Shown here piece by piece: positions 34,688 through 43,059 of a stretch of 64,000 bases of DNA. The stretch is from Azoarcus_F sp048158365. GTDB lineage: Bacteria; Pseudomonadota; Gammaproteobacteria; Burkholderiales; Rhodocyclaceae. How positions within the stretch are numbered: the first letter of the stretch is position 1; each line of letters starts with the position of its first letter. The translations under genes and the position numbers were made by a program. Location of the stretch: assembly GCA_048158365.1 (NCBI GenBank), contig JBLLNL010000001.1; one strand, 5' to 3'. The notes beneath the pieces were generated by a model that searched no databases, was not told the DNA's origin, and worked only from the letters and a program-made list of their open reading frames with translations.

Positions 34688-35755
34688 ATGACGCCCCGAT
34701 TCCATTCCCTCAAGGTCGCAGAGGTCCGGCGCGAAACCGCCGACGCGATCAGTCTGCGCTTCGACGTGCCGGCCGAACTGGCCGAGGACTACCGCTTCGT
34801 CCAGGGCCAGCATGTCAACCTGAAGGTCGAACTCGATGGCGAGGAGTTGCGCCGGTCGTATTCGATCTGTGCCGGTGTGGATGACGGCGAACTGCGCGTG
34901 GCGATCAAGAAGATCCCGGGCGGTCGCTTTTCCGGCTGGGCCAACGACGCAATCGAGGCGGGTCAGGTGCTCGAAGTGATGACGCCGGAAGGTCGATTCC
35001 ACACGCCGCTCGATGCGACCAACGAGAAGCACTATGTCGCCTTCGCGGCCGGCAGTGGTATCACGCCCATCCTGTCCCTGATCAAGACCACGCTGCGCGC
35101 CGAGCCGAAGAGCCGTTTCACGCTGGTGTATGGCAACCGCCGCCAGGCGAGCGTGATGTTCGGCGAGGTGCTCGAGGACATCAAGAACCGTTACCTGTCC
35201 CGCTTCGTGATGTACAACCTGTTCTCCCGCGAGGAGCAGGAGGTTCCGCTGTTCAACGGTCGTCTGGACAGGGACCGGGTCGCGAGCTTTCTGGAGACCC
35301 TGATTCCGGCCGCTGACATCGACGCAGCCTTTGTGTGCGGGCCGGGTGAGATGATCGACGAGGTCGAGGCAGGATTGCTCGCCGGGGGCGTGCCGTCCGA
35401 GAATATCCATCTCGAGCGCTTCGGCGTGCCGGACAGCGGCCCGGCCCACCATGTCGAGCCCGGCGATGCCCCGCAGGCGCATATCACCATCATCGCGGAC
35501 GGACTCAGGCGCGACATGGAATTCCGGGCTGAGGATCCGTCGATTCTGGACGTCGCGCTGCGCGCCGGAATGGATCTGCCGTTTTCGTGCAAGGGCGGGG
35601 TGTGCTCGACTTGCCGGGCCAAGCTTCTGGAAGGACAGGTGCGCATGGACAAGAACTTCACGCTAGAACAGCCGGATATCGATGCAGGCTATGTGCTGAC
35701 CTGCCAGGCGCATCCGCTGACCGAGCGGGTCGTGATCAGCTTCGACGATCGTTGA
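34688..35755 (+). CDS. paaE: Phenylacetyl-CoA epoxidase reductase PaaE
   Basis: PaaE passes electrons from NADPH to the PaaA di-iron centre. The ATG at 34688 gives 355 residues: an FAD domain (RRSYSICAG motif), an NAD(P) domain (FAAGSGITPILSLIKT and FVCGPGEMIDEVE), and a C-terminal plant-type 2Fe-2S ferredoxin domain with CKGGVCSTCRAKLL and a distal cysteine in YVLTCQAHP. The upstream open frame overlaps paaD and is not used. It completes the oxygenase gene set. Confidence 0.95.
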   Translation: MTPRFHSLKVAEVRRETADAISLRFDVPAELAEDYRFVQGQHVNLKVELDGEELRRSYSICAGVDDGELRVAIKKIPGGRFSGWANDAIEAGQVLEVMTPEGRFHTPLDATNEKHYVAFAAGSGITPILSLIKTTLRAEPKSRFTLVYGNRRQASVMFGEVLEDIKNRYLSRFVMYNLFSREEQEVPLFNGRLDRDRVASFLETLIPAADIDAAFVCGPGEMIDEVEAGLLAGGVPSENIHLERFGVPDSGPAHHVEPGDAPQAHITIIADGLRRDMEFRAEDPSILDVALRAGMDLPFSCKGGVCSTCRAKLLEGQVRMDKNFTLEQPDIDAGYVLTCQAHPLTERVVISFDDR

Positions 35756-35806
35756 GTGCGTGGCCGGGGCACCGGGTCGTTCAACCTGATGGAGCGTTAG
35801 GGATTC

Positions 35807-36454
35807 ATGGCGAGAGGCAAGGCAGCGACATTCGAGGTGCAGCGGGCCGCAATTCTGCAGGCGGCGGCGCAACTGTTCGCCGACAAGGGTTACCACAACG
35901 CGTCGATGGCGGAACTTGCCAAGGCCTGCGGGGTTTCCAAGCCCCTGCTCTATCACTACTACCGGGACAAGGATCACATCCTGTTCGATATCGCGGACAG
36001 CTACATCGACCAGCTGCTCGCGATCGTAACCGGGGTGGAGGTTCGCGGGCTGGCGCCGCGGGCGCAGCTGGAGGCGTTGATCGCCGGCTTCATGGAGGAA
36101 TACGAGCACAGTCAGAGCCAGCATGTGGTGCTCGTGCAGGATGTGAAATTCCTGCAGGATGAACAGCGCGACATCGTGCTGACCAAGGAGCGCAGGGTGG
36201 TAGCCGTCTTTGCCGAGGTGATCGAGGCGGTCGAGCCCGGTCTGAAGAAGAAGCGCCTGGACAAGGCCGTGGCGATGATTCTGTTCGGCATGATCAACTG
36301 GACCTTTACGTGGTTGCGCGTGGGCGGACCGCTGTCTTACGCCGACATGGCACCGGTGGTCACACAGATCGTGCTCAACGGGCTGAACGGACTGAGCGAT
36401 TCCCTCGCTCGAGGAAAGAAACGCGATGCGGCAGTCGCTGAGCTGACCGCGTGA
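35807..36454 (+). CDS. TetR family regulator of the paa cluster (PaaR-like)
   Basis: This is a TetR-type repressor of 215 residues. The N-terminal helix-turn-helix is typical (ILQAAAQLFADKGYHNASMAELAKACGVSKPLLYHYYRDKDHIL, residues about 15-58), followed by a helical effector domain. Its location inside the paa unit, and a TetR-style palindrome (27299-27314) over the paaG promoter, make it the probable local regulator. Phenylacetyl-CoA is the likely inducer by analogy with other paa regulators. The assignment of that operator to this protein is inference. Confidence 0.88.
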   Translation: MARGKAATFEVQRAAILQAAAQLFADKGYHNASMAELAKACGVSKPLLYHYYRDKDHILFDIADSYIDQLLAIVTGVEVRGLAPRAQLEALIAGFMEEYEHSQSQHVVLVQDVKFLQDEQRDIVLTKERRVVAVFAEVIEAVEPGLKKKRLDKAVAMILFGMINWTFTWLRVGGPLSYADMAPVVTQIVLNGLNGLSDSLARGKKRDAAVAELTA

Positions 36455-36487
36455 CCGCAGGCGGCGATATCACACAGGAGACGAAGC

Positions 36488-37690
36488 GTGATCCAGGCAT
36501 ACATCTGTGACGGCATCAGAACCCCGATCGGCCGATACGGCGGGTCCTTGTCGGGTGTGCGTACCGACGATCTGGCGGCGCTGCCGATCAGAGCCCTGAT
36601 CGAGCGCAACCCAGGGGTGGATTGGGCCGCGCTCGAGGACATCTACTACGGGTGCGCCAATCAGGCGGGTGAGGACAACCGCGATGTCGCGCGCATGGCC
36701 GGCCTGCTGGCGGGTCTTCCGATCGACGTACCGGGCTCGACGATCAACCGCCTGTGCGGCTCCAGCATGGATGCGGTCGGCACGGCCGCACGCGCGATCC
36801 GCGCGGGCGAGACTTCGCTGATGATCGCCGGCGGGGTCGAGAGCATGAGCCGTGCGCCTTTCGTGATGCTGAAGGCCGACGCCGCGTTTTCGCGCAGCGT
36901 GCAGGTGCAGGACACGACGATAGGCTGGCGTTTCGTGAATCCGCTGATGAAGGGGAAGTACGGTACCGACTCGATGCCGGAGACCGCCGAGAACGTCGCG
37001 ACCGATTTCGGCATCGCGCGCGCCGACCAGGACGCGTTCGCGCTGCGCAGCCAGCAACGCTATGCGGCCGCGAAGGCGCGCGGATTCTTCGATGGCGAGT
37101 TGCTGACCGTCGAGATTGCGCAGCGCAAGGGCGAACCGGTTCGGGTGGAGGCGGACGAGCACCCGCGCGAGACCTCGCTCGAGGCGCTCGCCAGACTGAA
37201 GGGCGTCGTCCGGCCGGATGGTTCGGTCACCGCCGGCAATGCCTCCGGCACCAACGACGGCGCAGTCGCGCTGCTGCTCGCGAACGAGGCCGCCGCCGCG
37301 CGTCACGGGCTCACGCCGCGCGCGCGCATCGTCGGCATGGCCACCGTCGGCGTCGAGCCGCGCATCATGGGCATCGGCCCGGCGCCGGCCACGCGCAAGG
37401 TGCTCGCGCAGACGGGGTTCGATCTGGCGCAGATGGACGTCATCGAGCTCAACGAGGCCTTTGCCGCGCAGGCGCTGGCGGTCACGCGCCAGCTCGGCCT
37501 GCCCGACGACGCGGCCCAGGTCAATCCGAACGGCGGCGCCATCGCGCTCGGTCATCCGCTGGGTGCGTCCGGCGCGCGGCTGGTCCTGACCGCGATGCGT
37601 CAGCTCGAGGCCGGCGGCGGACGTTACGGGCTGGCCACCATGTGCATCGGCGTCGGACAAGGCATCGCGATGGTCATCGAGCGGGTCTGA
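36488..37690 (+). CDS. paaJ: 3-Oxoadipyl-CoA thiolase PaaJ
   Basis: PaaJ cleaves 3-oxoadipyl-CoA to succinyl-CoA and acetyl-CoA, and in the phenylacetate route also acts on 3-oxo-5,6-dehydrosuberyl-CoA. The 400-residue protein starts at GTG 36488 with an AGGAG ribosome-binding site. The nucleophilic cysteine is in NRLCGSSMDAVG, and the other catalytic residues are in NPNGGAIALGHPLGASGAR and GLATMCIGVGQG. It is 34 bp after the TetR gene and the last gene of the rightward paa unit. A homologous PcaF role is possible but less likely here. Confidence 0.93.
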   Translation: MIQAYICDGIRTPIGRYGGSLSGVRTDDLAALPIRALIERNPGVDWAALEDIYYGCANQAGEDNRDVARMAGLLAGLPIDVPGSTINRLCGSSMDAVGTAARAIRAGETSLMIAGGVESMSRAPFVMLKADAAFSRSVQVQDTTIGWRFVNPLMKGKYGTDSMPETAENVATDFGIARADQDAFALRSQQRYAAAKARGFFDGELLTVEIAQRKGEPVRVEADEHPRETSLEALARLKGVVRPDGSVTAGNASGTNDGAVALLLANEAAAARHGLTPRARIVGMATVGVEPRIMGIGPAPATRKVLAQTGFDLAQMDVIELNEAFAAQALAVTRQLGLPDDAAQVNPNGGAIALGHPLGASGARLVLTAMRQLEAGGGRYGLATMCIGVGQGIAMVIERV

Positions 37691-37772
37691 TCCGCAGGGC
37701 TGCCCGCCTCCGCATCGCCGCATCGTCGGTCGCCGCGCGGCACCGGCAGATCCGCATCGTCGAAAATTTGTC

Positions 37773-37788
37773 TTGACGTGCACGTATG
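37773..37788 (+). promoter_or_regulatory. Putative MerR operator in the promoter of the merR gene
   Basis: TTGACGTGCACGTATG contains the perfect palindrome ACGTGCACGT. It overlaps a -35 hexamer TTGACG (37773-37778), with TATCAT at 37795-37800 as -10 after 16 bp. It resembles the ACGT-based sites found at 38532, 57581, 61715 and 61842. This suggests that the MerR gene is autoregulated. Confidence 0.6.
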
Positions 37789-37916
37789 CGCCAATATCAT
37801 TCCGCTTGAGCACCCCTTGTCACGAAGAAGGAGAGGGTGCCTCTGCACTCGACTGTCTGCAGTCGATCTGCGGCCCCATGGAAAGCGGGCCCGACCGGGC
37901 CGATCCGGAGTGGATG

Positions 37917-38399
37917 ATGACAAGCAATTCGATCGAGGTCAGGCCAGCGAAGCGGCCGGCGCCCGGCCCGACGACCTTTACGATCTCCGATCTGGCCGAG
38001 GAGTTTGAGATCACGACGCGCGCGATTCGTCACTACGAAGCGGAAGGCTTGCTCACGCCCAAACGCCGTGGCAACCGGCGGGTGTACAGCAGGCGTGATC
38101 GTGTGCGTCTCGGCCTGATTCTGCGAGGCAAGCGGCTCGGTTTTTCGCTGAACGACACGCGCGAACTGTTCGACCTGTATGACAGCGCGTCAGACGAGGG
38201 GGCGCAACTGTCACATTTTGTCGAACTGCTCGACGAGCGACGGCGCCTGCTCGAGCGGCAGATGCAGGACATCCGCGAGATCCTGCGCGAGATCGATGCC
38301 GCGCAGACGGATGCGTTGCGCACGATGTCGAGGCGCAAGCGCATGCAGATCGACGCAAGCGAGACTGAGCAAGAGCTGCGCGCACCGGACAGGCTGTGA
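37917..38399 (+). CDS. MerR family transcriptional regulator (LiuR-like)
   Basis: This is a DNA-binding regulator of 160 residues. The winged helix-turn-helix spans about residues 20-85 (FTISDLAEEFEITTRAIRHYEAEGLLTPKRRGNRRVYSRRDRVRLGLI), followed by a long coiled-coil dimer helix (LSHFVELLDERRRLLERQMQDIREILREIDAAQ). There is no cysteine-based metal-binding loop, so it probably senses an organic ligand such as a CoA ester, as LiuR-type members do. ATG 37917 has GGAG six bases upstream; ATG 37914 and an earlier in-frame ATG at 37878 are alternatives. Matching ACGT-type sites before the Nfu, pad and kor/had genes suggest a wider regulon. Confidence 0.85.
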   Translation: MTSNSIEVRPAKRPAPGPTTFTISDLAEEFEITTRAIRHYEAEGLLTPKRRGNRRVYSRRDRVRLGLILRGKRLGFSLNDTRELFDLYDSASDEGAQLSHFVELLDERRRLLERQMQDIREILREIDAAQTDALRTMSRRKRMQIDASETEQELRAPDRL

Positions 38400-38464
38400 C
38401 GAGGGTGACGATCCCGCCGGTCTGCCTGTGCCGCGGGTCGCGAGCGATCGACGGACCGTGTCAT

Positions 38465-38502
38465 CAGGGCGAGGCGATGGATTCATCCATCGAGTCGCCC
38501 TG
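38465..38502 (+). terminator. Long hairpin downstream of the merR gene
   Basis: CAGGGCGA (38465-38472) pairs with TCGCCCTG (38495-38502), and CGATGGA (38475-38481) pairs with TCCATCG (38486-38492), with a TTCA loop and a 2-base symmetrical mismatch. The 15-bp interrupted stem ends about 30 bp before the next promoter. There is no strong T-run, so it is a probable but not classical terminator. Confidence 0.6.
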
Positions 38503-38531
38503 AAACCATACCCACATCGGCAAGCAAATAA

Positions 38532-38547
38532 TTGACGTTAACGTAAA
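38532..38547 (+). promoter_or_regulatory. Putative MerR operator and promoter of the Nfu-like gene
   Basis: TTGACGTTAACGTAAA matches the recurrent consensus TTnACGTTnACGTnAA exactly. Its first six bases serve as a -35 hexamer, and TAGTAT at 38555-38560 is a possible -10 after 17 bp. The site lies 42 bp before the Nfu-like start codon. The operator is therefore placed over the promoter itself. Confidence 0.65.
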
Positions 38548-38588
38548 CGCAAATTAGTATGTCGAAACACCAGTCGGGAGTCCCGGTC

Positions 38589-39182
38589 ATGGCAAAGGTC
38601 ACTGCGGTGCATCCCACACCGAATCCGTTCGCATCGAAGTTCATGCTCGATGAGCCGCTCCATTCGGGGGCGCCGAAACATTTCCGTGCCGGGCTCGGCA
38701 CTGCGGACGAACTCGGGGAGCGCCTTCTCTCGGTGCCGGGCGTGGCCGAGGTCTATTGCACCGGCGAGTTCATCACGGTCACGCGCAAGCTCACCACCGA
38801 ATGGGACGACATCGAAGGCGAAGTCATCGACCGCATCGAAGCCTGGAAGCCGAAGCGGGTCATCGATATCGTGTCGGCCCAGGGATCGGACGGGTCTATG
38901 CACGCCGCGGCGCGGTCGGACCCGGATGCAGCGGTCGAGACCGAGACCGACGATGCCGAACTGCTGATGCGCGTGAACCAGATTCTGGACGAACACATCC
39001 GGCCGTTCCTCGACAGGGACGGCGGCGGGCTGGACATCCTGCGACTTCAGGATTTCACGCTGACGGTGCGCTACAAAGGTGCATGTGGCGGCTGTCCGTC
39101 CGCATCGAGTGGCACATTGTTCGCGATCAGCAACGTGCTGCAGTGCTATGTGGATGACCGTCTGCAGGTGATTCCGGACTGA
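38589..39182 (+). CDS. Nfu-type iron-sulfur carrier protein
   Basis: The 197-residue protein combines an N-terminal Nfu_N domain (HPTPNPFASKFMLDEPLHSG, residues about 5-90) with a C-terminal NifU-type domain (LLMRVNQILDEHIRPFLDRDGGGLDIL). The latter has the cluster-binding CGGC motif in YKGACGGCPSASSGTLF. Such proteins carry and deliver 4Fe-4S clusters. ATG 38589 has GGGAG eight bases upstream and is preferred to ATG 38559, which lies in the promoter. It converges with the aldehyde oxidoreductase gene. It may serve the many cluster enzymes of the anaerobic route, a role suggested by the shared operator motif rather than shown. Confidence 0.88.
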   Translation: MAKVTAVHPTPNPFASKFMLDEPLHSGAPKHFRAGLGTADELGERLLSVPGVAEVYCTGEFITVTRKLTTEWDDIEGEVIDRIEAWKPKRVIDIVSAQGSDGSMHAAARSDPDAAVETETDDAELLMRVNQILDEHIRPFLDRDGGGLDILRLQDFTLTVRYKGACGGCPSASSGTLFAISNVLQCYVDDRLQVIPD

Positions 39183-39223
39183 AAGCCGCCAAGCCCGTGG
39201 ATGGCTGCGGCAGGGGTTCCCGT

Positions 39224-41548
39224 TCAGCCGCCGGCCAGCGCCGGGACCAGCACGACTTCGCTGCCGTTGTGAACTGCGGCGCTCGCTTCGCCCGACATCA
39301 CCATGCAGCCATCGATCGCGACGTTCACCGAGCGGTCGCTCAGGCCTTCGGCGTCGGCATCGGCGCCGAGCCGCAGTGCGAGCGCATCGCGCAGTTCGGC
39401 CACGCTCCGCACCGGTTCATCCAGCACCACGACGCGTGCCGGGCTGCCCGGCAGCCTGACGCTGACCGCGAAACCCGTGACCACCTGTGCGAGCCGGGCG
39501 TGCCAGTCCGGGGTCGGAAGACCGTCGCGGTCCAGTCCGGTGACCGCGTAGAAGCGTGACTTCAAGGCTTCGAACTGCTCCCGGTCGATCTTCTCGCCCT
39601 TGAACGGCCCGACCTGGATCGGCTCCTCGAACCAGCGTGCAGGCAGCGTGTCGTCGGCTGCGCGCAGGCCGAGCCGGAAGTTCAGCAGACGCTCGAGCCC
39701 GATGATGTCGCGTCCGCACGCTTCCAGCGTGGCCGCTGGCAAATCCAGCCCTGCGAGTTCGTGCAACTGTCGGCTGAAGTCCTCGAGGTCGGGCAGGCTG
39801 GGCGAATTGAACAGCTTGGTATTGAAGCGGCACATGCCCACCGAATCCCCGACGGCGAACGTGTTCTCGCAACGACGAACCGCATGCTCCTTGCCGATGT
39901 AGCTGTTCGGTTCTGCCGCGACGAAGCCACCATAGAGGGCAGTCTTGAATTCCGGGTCGTCGTTGATGCGCGCATTGATCTCGAGCGTGACCCGATTGCG
40001 AAGGTGATCCATGCCGCGCGTGGCGACCGCGAGGCCGAGCGCGAACGCCTTCAGAATGCGCGCGTCGTGAGGGTCCGACTGGAACAGGCCCTTGACCGCC
40101 ATGCGATAGGCCAGCGCATCGGTCGGGTAGTGGCCTTTCTCGACCGCGCGGCCGGAGTCCGCGATCACGTTGCCGAAACCCTCGCGCCGCGCGGTCATGA
40201 ACAACAGCTTCTCGACGATCTCGTAGTTGCCCCATCTCAGGTCGAGACCCCCGGTATCGTGCCGGGTCAGCATGCCGCGCTGGAACAGCTCCATCGCCCA
40301 GCCGATGGCGCCGCCAGTGCTGGCGGAGTCCAGGCCGAGGTCGTTCAGGATGTTGTTGAGCCTCAGCACCTGCTCGGGTTCGCGGATGCCCAGGTTCGGC
40401 CCGAACTTGCCGACGGTCACGTACTCCGGGCCGTCGCCGTGATCGTACTGGTCGAATCGGCCGTCGCCGCGGATGCCCTTGTAGGTCTTTTCCCGATGGT
40501 GTTCGATCTCGGTCTGGGCCTTGTCGTAGCTGGCGTTACCGGCCAACCCCTTCAGCGCCGCAGTGCCCCATCCGCTCTTCCCGTCAGGGGTGAGATCGTT
40601 CATCGCGCGGCATTGCACCGGGCACAGGTAGCAGCCATCCATGCCGGGTCGATACGGATCGAAGTTGTCGGCGTCGAGCGTGTCGTACCAGGTGGTTTCC
40701 TGGTTGTTGCGGGTGCCGATCGCGCCCAGCGTTCGGCTGGGCTTGTACAGGAAGGGGGTGCCGACCTGCTTCAGCGCATTCTGGATCACGCTGGTGGACA
40801 GGATCTTCTGGCCGATCGCCTTGCCGCCCAGCTTGTAATCCTTGGACACCGGGATCTGCCGGCCCTTGCCGCGCACGACGATGGCCTTCAGGTGCAGAGA
40901 TCCCATTTTCGCACCGCCGCCGCCGCGCGCCCAGATCGCCTTGGGCCCACCCATGATGCCGCTGCACAGCACCTGGTTCTCGCCGGCCGACGTGATCCGC
41001 GCCATCGCCATGGTCTCACGCTCCTTGCAGTCGAAGTCGCGCTCGATCGCGGCGCCGAACGCGATGTTGTCCAGGCCGACATAGGGCGTCGCATCGCGGA
41101 AGCGCACCTGGTCGGCGTCGATCTCGAGCAGCGTCCACTGCGCATTGCGCCCGTACAGCACCAGATGATCGTAACCGTTGCGCTTCAGGAAGGCAGGAAA
41201 ATAGTCGCCTCCGCTGGCGTCCAGGATCGCATGGCTGTCCGGCGAGCAACTGGTGAAGTTGCCGCGGGTCGCGGACGGCAGCGTCGTGGTCAGCATGCCC
41301 ACGCCGAAGATCAGCGGCACATCCGGGTCGAGCGGCGATAGGCCGTCTGCGAGCAGGTTGTACAGCAGCACCATGTTGGCGCCGCGCCCGCCCAGGAAGT
41401 GGCGCACGATGTCCATCGGCAGGTAGGCGCTGCGCACGCTGCGATGCTCGAGGTCCACGAACAGCACCTTGCCCTGGCCAGGATACTGCGCAGTGACTTC
41501 CATGCGAGCGATCAATCGCTGCACGCGTGCGCCGATGTCGGTGTTCAT
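39224..41548 (-). CDS. aor: Aldehyde:ferredoxin oxidoreductase with C-terminal MoaD-like domain
   Basis: This is a tungsten- or molybdenum-pterin enzyme that oxidises aldehydes to carboxylates. The 774-residue protein has the AOR N-terminal domain (GGRGANMVLLYNLL, residues about 52-65), the 4Fe-4S ligands Cys306, Cys309, Cys313 and Cys573, and pterin-binding stretches such as TGGAIGWAMELFQRG. Typical AOR is about 600-620 residues; the extra 80 (about 692-774) form a MoaD/ThiS beta-grasp domain ending in the thiocarboxylate-type GG (PALAGG). The gene is single, without adjacent ferredoxin or FAD subunits. Phenylacetaldehyde is the likely substrate from context. It is read from an FNR-type promoter. 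Confidence 0.93.
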   Translation of the reverse strand: MNTDIGARVQRLIARMEVTAQYPGQGKVLFVDLEHRSVRSAYLPMDIVRHFLGGRGANMVLLYNLLADGLSPLDPDVPLIFGVGMLTTTLPSATRGNFTSCSPDSHAILDASGGDYFPAFLKRNGYDHLVLYGRNAQWTLLEIDADQVRFRDATPYVGLDNIAFGAAIERDFDCKERETMAMARITSAGENQVLCSGIMGGPKAIWARGGGGAKMGSLHLKAIVVRGKGRQIPVSKDYKLGGKAIGQKILSTSVIQNALKQVGTPFLYKPSRTLGAIGTRNNQETTWYDTLDADNFDPYRPGMDGCYLCPVQCRAMNDLTPDGKSGWGTAALKGLAGNASYDKAQTEIEHHREKTYKGIRGDGRFDQYDHGDGPEYVTVGKFGPNLGIREPEQVLRLNNILNDLGLDSASTGGAIGWAMELFQRGMLTRHDTGGLDLRWGNYEIVEKLLFMTARREGFGNVIADSGRAVEKGHYPTDALAYRMAVKGLFQSDPHDARILKAFALGLAVATRGMDHLRNRVTLEINARINDDPEFKTALYGGFVAAEPNSYIGKEHAVRRCENTFAVGDSVGMCRFNTKLFNSPSLPDLEDFSRQLHELAGLDLPAATLEACGRDIIGLERLLNFRLGLRAADDTLPARWFEEPIQVGPFKGEKIDREQFEALKSRFYAVTGLDRDGLPTPDWHARLAQVVTGFAVSVRLPGSPARVVVLDEPVRSVAELRDALALRLGADADAEGLSDRSVNVAIDGCMVMSGEASAAVHNGSEVVLVPALAGG

Positions 41549-41608
41549 ATCGATCTCCGGAATGCAACGGCGTCTTGCGCCGACGTTTGAAGTATCGAAC
41601 GCAATTAG

Positions 41609-41651
41609 ATTGTAGTCAAACTGTTTGATAACAAACGTTGACGAAGGTCAA
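41609..41651 (-). promoter_or_regulatory. FNR-type promoter of the aldehyde oxidoreductase gene
   Basis: TTGAC-GAAG-GTCAA (41638-41651) is a perfect FNR-type inverted repeat. On the minus strand a TACAAT -10 hexamer lies at 41614-41609, placing the start near 41602, about 42 bp from the palindrome centre. A degenerate ACGT-type site (core ACGTTGACG at 41635-41643) overlaps the FNR box. The leader to the ATG at 41548 is about 54 nt. Confidence 0.7.
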
Positions 41652-41675
41652 CATCTTTCGTTCGTTCGTGCGTAC

Positions 41676-41707
41676 GTCCGGACGGGTGCGAGTCCGGACG
41701 GGTGTGA
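41676..41707 (+). repeat. 16-bp tandem duplication
   Basis: GTCCGGACGGGTGCGA (41676-41691) is repeated with one change (GTCCGGACGGGTGTGA, 41692-41707). It lies in the 230-bp space between the aldehyde oxidoreductase promoter and the end of the membrane protein gene. A short TTCG run precedes it. I see no gene in this gap. Confidence 0.7.
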
Positions 41708-41778
41708 GTCCATCGACACGGCAAGGCGGCTGGACCCGGAGTTTGCGCTGCGGGTGCGCGGCGCCCGAGCGCGGCGGC

Positions 41779-43053
41779 TCAGGCAATTGCGTGCGCGTGC
41801 GACAGCCGGTGGTATTCGCGCGCGACGCGCACGATGTTGAGCCCGAGCAGTACGAACTCGGCGACGACCAGCAGCGCGGCAGCCATCGTGATCCAGGTCG
41901 TTCCGGCCAGCGCGGCCAGCAGCAGGCCGGCCGTGGCGCACGCATGTACCCGGAGTTGCCTTCGGGTGCGAGCCTCGGGCAGCAGTTTCTTCATGTTGGG
42001 GGCACCGATGCGTGCCTGGTTGAGGTTAAGCCAGGCCAGGAAGGGCACGATCTTGTACAGCATGCCGGAGATCACGCTGACGAAACCGCCATGCAGGACC
42101 AGGATTCCGCACGCGACCGGCCAGAACGCGTGGTCACCGAGGCTGGCCGGAACGGCACTGATCAGGCCGGCGATGAAGCTGAGCATGCCGAACTGGAAGG
42201 CACGGAACACGCCGTCCGGCTTGGAGCGCCGCGTGCCCGTCTGGATCTTCAGCGTCAGGACCGGGAACAGCGCGGCGATCAGCAGCATGCCCACCATCAA
42301 GCCGAGCTCGACCGCCATCGGCGCGGTCATCACGGCAATGCTCCAGGCCAGCACTGCGGCGATCATCACCCTGCTCCAGTGGCGGGTCATCGCGCCCGGA
42401 TAGTTGGGCGTGATCTGGAACATCGGCACGACCATCCAGCTCGTGGCTGCGAGCAGCAGGCCCGCGCCTCCGAGCCAGGCCCAGCCCACATGCAGCTTGA
42501 GCAGTTCTAACAGCGGTAGCGGCAGCCCACGCGCCAGCACGATCGCGAGGGTCAGGCCGAGCACGATCGCGATGGCCAGACCGACCACTGCGAGCAGCAG
42601 GTCGCGCGGCGTCGCCTGCGCGGTCGGAACCCGCCACAGCGCGTGGAGGGCGACCAGCAGGAACAGGCCGAGGCCCCCGCCCAGCAGCCCCACCGCCCAT
42701 GTCAGCAACGCCGGGGACATCGTCGCCAACCCCCAGGCCAGCGCGACGGCTCCGCCGCTGAGTGCGACATGCACCACTGCCGCGACCTGCGCCCCGTGGA
42801 AAACGGCGGCGCCGGCGACCACCGGCAGTATCTGGAACAGCGCGCCGACCATGACCATCAGCATGAAGCCGACCGTGATCAGATGCGTGATCGCGAGCGC
42901 GCCGGGGGTCCAGCGCGACGCGAGCAGGTCCGGCTGCAGCAGCAGTAAAAGCCCGGCCGCCAGCCCGAACAGTGGCGCGGTCAGGAAGAAGCGTACCGGC
43001 GTGAACAGGGGCGGCGCGGCATCGTAGCCGAGCATGTGGGCACCCATGTTCAT
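41779..43053 (-). CDS. Polytopic membrane protein with conserved histidines (NnrS / haem-copper oxidase I-like)
   Basis: This 424-residue integral membrane protein has about 11-12 helices. Intramembrane histidines stand in family-like contexts: His57 in ITHLITVGFMLMVMVGALFQILPVVAG, His86, His95, His188 in LKLHVGWAWLGGAGLLLAATSWMVVPMFQITPNYPG, and a late LHGGFVSVISGMLYKIVPFLAW. The pattern resembles haem-binding NnrS-like or oxidase subunit I-like proteins linked to nitric oxide metabolism, but I cannot assign it precisely. It starts six bases after the hemerythrin gene and shares its FNR-box promoter, which suggests a role in nitric oxide or oxygen stress. Confidence 0.7.
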   Translation of the reverse strand: MNMGAHMLGYDAAPPLFTPVRFFLTAPLFGLAAGLLLLLQPDLLASRWTPGALAITHLITVGFMLMVMVGALFQILPVVAGAAVFHGAQVAAVVHVALSGGAVALAWGLATMSPALLTWAVGLLGGGLGLFLLVALHALWRVPTAQATPRDLLLAVVGLAIAIVLGLTLAIVLARGLPLPLLELLKLHVGWAWLGGAGLLLAATSWMVVPMFQITPNYPGAMTRHWSRVMIAAVLAWSIAVMTAPMAVELGLMVGMLLIAALFPVLTLKIQTGTRRSKPDGVFRAFQFGMLSFIAGLISAVPASLGDHAFWPVACGILVLHGGFVSVISGMLYKIVPFLAWLNLNQARIGAPNMKKLLPEARTRRQLRVHACATAGLLLAALAGTTWITMAAALLVVAEFVLLGLNIVRVAREYHRLSHAHAIA

Positions 43054-43059
43054 CCGGCT

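Noticed and set aside
39761..41341. A 526-residue plus-strand frame over the aldehyde oxidoreductase gene
   Set aside because: It has no motif, and the minus strand encodes the oxidoreductase with all four cluster cysteines.
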